Origin: Gammaproteobacteria bacterium
Lineage (GTDB): Bacteria; Pseudomonadota; Gammaproteobacteria; Burkholderiales; Thiobacillaceae
Direction of reading: 5' to 3'
NCBI GenBank assembly: GCA_018820745.1
Contig: JAHJNP010000179.1
Span: forward strand, 1 to 8,221
DNA: 8,221 bases
Shown here: piece by piece, positions 5,985-8,221 of the stretch
How positions within the stretch are numbered: the first letter of the stretch is position 1
How the letters are laid out: every line of letters begins with the position of its first letter
Translations under genes and position numbers: made by a program
Notes under the pieces: generated by a model
Seen by the model: only the letters and a program-made list of their open reading frames with translations
Told to the model about the DNA's origin: nothing
Databases searched by the model: none

Positions 5985-7055
5985 ATGCTGATGCAGGTGT
6001 CGATGTTCGTGCTCGGGCTGATGGCGCTGATCATCGGCGCCGAGGCCATGGTGCGCGGCGCTTCGCGGCTGGCGGTGTCGTGGGGCATCTCGCCGCTGGT
6101 GGTGGGCCTCACCGTGGTCGCGTTCGGCACCAGCGCGCCGGAAATGGCGGTGTCGGTCGGCGCCGCCCTATCCGGCTCATCCGATCTGGCGATCGGCAAC
6201 GTCGTCGGCAGCAACATCGCCAACATCCTGCTGATCCTGGGGATTTCCGCGCTGGTGGCGCCGCTGCTGGTGCACGAGCAGATCATCCGCCAGGAAGTGC
6301 CGATCATGATCGGCGCCACCCTGCTGGTGGCGGCGATGGCGCTGGACGGCGGTATCGGCCGCATCGAAGCCGTGCTGCTGTTCGCTCTGGTGATGGCCTA
6401 CACCGTGTTTCTCGTCGTGCAGTCGCGGCGTGCGTCCAAAGATGCGGAGGCTGAATTTGCAGGCGAAATCCCGACCAGCCAGTGGGACCGCCACTGGGGC
6501 GTGCAGGCCGCGCTGGTGATCGGCGGCCTGGCTTTGCTGGTGCTGGGCGCAGACTGGCTGGTGGGCGCGGCGGTGGTGTTTGCCAAGCACTTTGGGGTGA
6601 GCGATCTCGTCATCGGCCTCACCGTGGTGGCGGTGGGCACCTCGATGCCGGAAATCGCCACCTCGCTCATCGCGGCCTTGCGCGGCCAGCGCGACATCGC
6701 CGTCGGCAACGTCATCGGCAGCAACATCTTCAATCTGCTGGCGGTGCTGGGTGCGGCCGGAATGGTGTCGACGGGCGGGCTTTCCGTGCCCGAGGCGGCA
6801 CGCAACTTCGACCTGTGGGTGATGCTGGCCGTCGCCTTTGCCTGCCTGCCGATTTTGTTCACCGGACGCGAGATTGCGCGCTGGGAAGGCGCGGTCTTTC
6901 TCGGCTACTACGCGGCCTATCTGCTGTATCTGGTGCTCGCGGCGCAGCAGCACGACAGTTTGCCGGCGTATTCCGGCGTCATGTTGAGCTATGTCATTCC
7001 GCTCACCGTGGTCACGCTGGTGGTCAGTTTCCTGCGGCGGCGTCCTGCCGGCTAG
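5985..7055 (+). CDS. Calcium/sodium antiporter, CaCA family (YrbG type)
   Basis: A 356-residue inner-membrane protein of the Ca2+:cation antiporter superfamily, expected to exchange Ca2+ for Na+ or H+. The two inverted alpha repeats that form the ion site are plain: GTSAPE (48-53) with GNVVGSNIANILLILG (71-86), and GTSMPE (218-223) with GNVIGSNIFNLLAVLG (241-256). The glutamates E53 and E223 and asparagines N77 and N247 are the expected cation ligands. About ten hydrophobic segments are visible, split by a charged cytoplasmic loop (about 144-168, RRASKDAEAEF...). The C-terminus has one extra hydrophobic segment (about 330-350) ending in FLRRRPAG, longer than E. coli YrbG (about 325). ATG 5985 is chosen; ATG 5991 is an equally possible start, and neither has a strong Shine-Dalgarno. 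It starts 5 bases after metK, suggesting coupling. Its last codons overlap the probable -35 region of the ahcY promoter. Confidence 0.94.
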   Translation: MLMQVSMFVLGLMALIIGAEAMVRGASRLAVSWGISPLVVGLTVVAFGTSAPEMAVSVGAALSGSSDLAIGNVVGSNIANILLILGISALVAPLLVHEQIIRQEVPIMIGATLLVAAMALDGGIGRIEAVLLFALVMAYTVFLVVQSRRASKDAEAEFAGEIPTSQWDRHWGVQAALVIGGLALLVLGADWLVGAAVVFAKHFGVSDLVIGLTVVAVGTSMPEIATSLIAALRGQRDIAVGNVIGSNIFNLLAVLGAAGMVSTGGLSVPEAARNFDLWVMLAVAFACLPILFTGREIARWEGAVFLGYYAAYLLYLVLAAQQHDSLPAYSGVMLSYVIPLTVVTLVVSFLRRRPAG

Positions 7056-7057
7056 GC

Positions 7058-7063
7058 TATAAT
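7058..7063 (+). promoter_or_regulatory. Promoter -10 box for the SAH riboswitch-ahcY transcript
   Basis: A perfect TATAAT begins two bases after the stop codon of the antiporter. Transcription would then start near 7069-7071, right at the first paired strand of the riboswitch, which is where a functional promoter is expected. No good -35 is seen at 16-18 bp: that region (about 7035-7040) is GC-rich and lies inside the end of the antiporter gene. The promoter may need an activator or rely mainly on its -10. Confidence 0.65.
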
Positions 7064-7070
7064 TCTTTTT

Positions 7071-7133
7071 CCGAGGAGCGCTGCGAGGCAGATTCGTCTG
7101 TCCCCAGGCTCGGAAAGGCAACAACCGCGCTCC
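7071..7133 (+). ncRNA. S-adenosylhomocysteine (SAH) riboswitch
   Basis: The stretch has the SAH riboswitch layout known upstream of ahcY in beta- and gammaproteobacteria. Stem P1 is CCGAG (7071-7075) with CTCGG (7109-7113). The conserved GAGCGCTGCGA follows directly. Stem P2 is GGCAGA (7087-7092) with TCTGTC (7097-7102), closed by a TTCG tetraloop. The core CCAGG comes just before the P1 3' strand. The pseudoknot strand GCGCTC (7127-7132) is the exact complement of GAGCGC (7076-7081). In known members SAH binding stabilises the pseudoknot and raises ahcY expression, so the hydrolase is made when its toxic substrate builds up. The position between a -10 box and ahcY fits this. All pairings were read directly; ligand identity rests on the match to the class. 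Confidence 0.93.
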
Positions 7134-7145
7134 CCCTATTTTCTT

Positions 7146-7209
7146 AACCCTGCCGGGTTTGGGACGTTGGGTGAGCGACACCGTCGCCAGCCCGGGTTTA
7201 GCTAAACCC
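7146..7209 (+). promoter_or_regulatory. Candidate expression platform of the SAH riboswitch: competing hairpins
   Basis: Three hairpins can form in a row. The first is AACCC (7146-7150) with GGGTT (7155-7159). The second is GGGT-GA-GCGAC (7169-7179) with GTCGC-CA-GCCC (7183-7193). The third is GGGTTT (7194-7199) with AAACCC (7204-7209), part of the perfect 16-bp palindrome GGGTTTAGCTAAACCC. GGGTTT also occurs at 7155-7160, so AAACCC has two possible partners, and AACCC could pair with either GGGTT. Such mutually exclusive pairing is typical of riboswitch output regions. There is no T-run after any stem, so control would more likely act on translation than by a classical terminator. The pairings are seen; their role is inferred. 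Confidence 0.45.
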
Positions 7210-7232
7210 CCGCCCTCCCGGCCACATGCAAT

Positions 7233-7236
7233 GGAG
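7233..7236 (+). promoter_or_regulatory. Shine-Dalgarno of ahcY
   Basis: GGAG lies 6 bases before ATG 7243 and fixes that start. Two CTCC sequences in the leader could mask it: 7130-7133, which is part of the riboswitch pseudoknot strand, and 7215-7218, close by. The first would link ligand binding directly to access to the site, but a 4-bp pairing over that distance is weak evidence. Confidence 0.7.
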
Positions 7237-7242
7237 TTTCAC

Positions 7243-8221
7243 ATGAACGCTGTGGCTGACAAGCAATTCACCGATTTCGTAATCGCCGACCTGTCGCTTG
7301 CCGACTGGGGCCGCAAGGAAATCCGCATCGCCGAAACCGAAATGCCCGGCCTGATGGCCATCCGCGACGAGTTCGCGGCCGCGCAGCCCCTGAAGGGCGC
7401 ACGCATCACCGGTTCGCTGCACATGACCATCCAGACCGCGGTGCTGATCGAGACGCTGATCGCGCTGGGTGCACAGGTGCGGTGGGCGTCCTGCAACATC
7501 TTCTCGACCCAGGACCATGCCGCCGCCGCGATCGCCGCCGGCAGCATCCCGGTGTTCGCAGTCAAGGGTGAATCGCTGGGAGACTACTGGGATTACACCC
7601 ACCGCATCTTCGAGTGGACCGACGGCGGATTTTCCAACATGATCCTCGACGACGGCGGCGACGCCACGCTGCTGCTGCATCTGGGTGCGCGCGCCGAGCA
7701 GGATATTTCGGTGGTGGCCAAGCCCACCAGCGAGGAAGAGGAAGTGCTCTACGCTGCGATCAAGGCCAAGCTGGCAGTTGATCCGACCTGGTATTCGGTG
7801 CGCCTGGCCGCCGTCAAGGGCGTCACCGAGGAAACCACCACCGGCGTGCATCGCCTGTACCAGATGCACGCGCGCGGCGAACTCAAGTTCCCGGCGATCA
7901 ACGTCAACGATTCGGTCACCAAGTCCAAGTTCGACAATCTCTACGGCTGCCGCGAATCGCTGGTCGACGGCATCAAGCGCGCCACCGACGTGATGATCGC
8001 CGGCTACGGCGATGTGGGCAAGGGCTCGGCGCAGGCCATGCGCGCATTGAGCGCCCAGGTGTGGGTGACCGAGGTCGACCCGATCTGCGCCTTGCAGGCA
8101 GCGATGGAAGGCTACCGCGTGGTGACTATGGAATACGCCGCCGACAAGGCCGACATCTTCGTCACCACCACCGGCAACTACCACGTCATCACCCATGATC
8201 ACATGGTGAAGATGAAGAACA
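7243..8221 (+). CDS. ahcY: Adenosylhomocysteinase (SAH hydrolase), N-terminal 326 residues, with an apparent 7-residue internal gap
   Basis: NAD-dependent cytoplasmic enzyme that splits S-adenosylhomocysteine into adenosine and homocysteine, relieving product inhibition of methyltransferases. The gene runs off the right edge; bacterial members are usually about 430-475 residues. Visible signatures: [20 protein letters not shown], with the substrate-contacting histidine; [55 protein letters not shown], with the catalytic lysine and aspartates; [17 protein letters not shown]; the NAD-binding GYGDVGKG (254-261); and [17 protein letters not shown]. The oddity is at codons 253-255 (about 7999-8007). 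The family reads [18 protein letters not shown], but here MIAG joins directly to YGDVGKG, so seven residues forming the first Rossmann strand are absent with the frame intact. Function may be impaired unless VMIAG substitutes as the strand. Start ATG 7243 has a GGAG at 6 bases, and expression is under the SAH riboswitch. Confidence 0.95.
   Translation, partial: MNAVADKQFTDFVIADLSLADWGRKEIRIAETEMPGLMAIRDEFAAAQPLKGARITGSLHMTIQTAVLIETLIALGAQVRWASCNIFSTQDHAAAAIAAGSIPVFAVKGESLGDYWDYTHRIFEWTDGGFSNMILDDGGDATLLLHLGARAEQDISVVAKPTSEEEEVLYAAIKAKLAVDPTWYSVRLAAVKGVTEETTTGVHRLYQMHARGELKFPAINVNDSVTKSKFDNLYGCRESLVDGIKRATDVMIAGYGDVGKGSAQAMRALSAQVWVTEVDPICALQAAMEGYRVVTMEYAADKADIFVTTTGNYHVITHDHMVKMKN

Noticed and set aside
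6177..7181. Long open frame on the minus strand opposite the antiporter
   Set aside because: A shadow frame with histidine- and glutamine-rich low-complexity composition; it also runs through the riboswitch. The plus-strand antiporter has clear family motifs.
7194..7209. Palindrome GGGTTTAGCTAAACCC read as a rho-independent terminator
   Set aside because: It is followed by CCGCCCTCCC rather than a T-run, and it lies inside the ahcY leader.
7198..8202. Long open frame on the minus strand opposite ahcY
   Set aside because: Antisense shadow; the plus strand encodes a recognisable AhcY with catalytic motifs throughout.
1..8221. Mobile elements, CRISPR arrays, phage genes, tRNA or rRNA genes
   Set aside because: No terminal inverted repeats, transposase motifs, spaced short repeats or RNA gene signatures were seen. 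The region looks like ordinary core chromosome.

Overview
The window is high-GC (roughly 65% by eye), densely packed chromosomal DNA, most likely from a betaproteobacterium. The evidence is the protein sequences (DapF, MetK and AhcY all read like betaproteobacterial versions), a DUF484-dapF-acyltransferase block facing metK, and an S-adenosylhomocysteine (SAH) riboswitch ahead of ahcY. A Thiobacillus/Hydrogenophilales-like or Rhodocyclales-like source would fit, but the genus cannot be fixed from the sequence alone. I see no mobile element, CRISPR array, tRNA or rRNA.

Left arm (1-4623, minus strand): seven genes run leftward from a divergent intergenic region. In transcription order they are two tandem paralogous lipid-A-type acyltransferases (HX4E type), a third more distant acyltransferase (HX4D type), a GNAT N-acetyltransferase, a small CoA-binding (YccU-type) protein, dapF (diaminopimelate epimerase) and the start of a DUF484 gene cut by the window edge. 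Every junction is a stop/start overlap of 1 to 8 bases, so this looks like one translationally coupled operon. It joins envelope lipid acylation with supply of meso-diaminopimelate and lysine.

Centre (4624-4812): a 189-bp divergent intergenic region holds a perfect 8-bp inverted repeat and a potential hairpin that ends just before the metK ribosome binding site. Promoter elements here are only weakly recognisable.

Right arm (4813-8221, plus strand): metK (SAM synthetase) is followed 5 bases later by a K+-dependent Na+/Ca2+ exchanger-type antiporter (YrbG family). Next comes a well-formed promoter -10 box, a textbook SAH riboswitch, a leader with competing hairpins, and ahcY (SAH hydrolase), which runs off the right edge. 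metK and ahcY are the supply and clearance ends of the activated-methyl cycle.

The most unusual observation is in ahcY. Compared with the strongly conserved family, about seven residues (the first beta strand of the NAD-binding fold, just before GYGDVGKG) are missing in frame. The rest of the visible protein looks normal. This is either a real and possibly function-altering deletion or a sequence error. I found no convincing wholly new system; the leader structures and the tripled acyltransferase genes are the other points worth attention.
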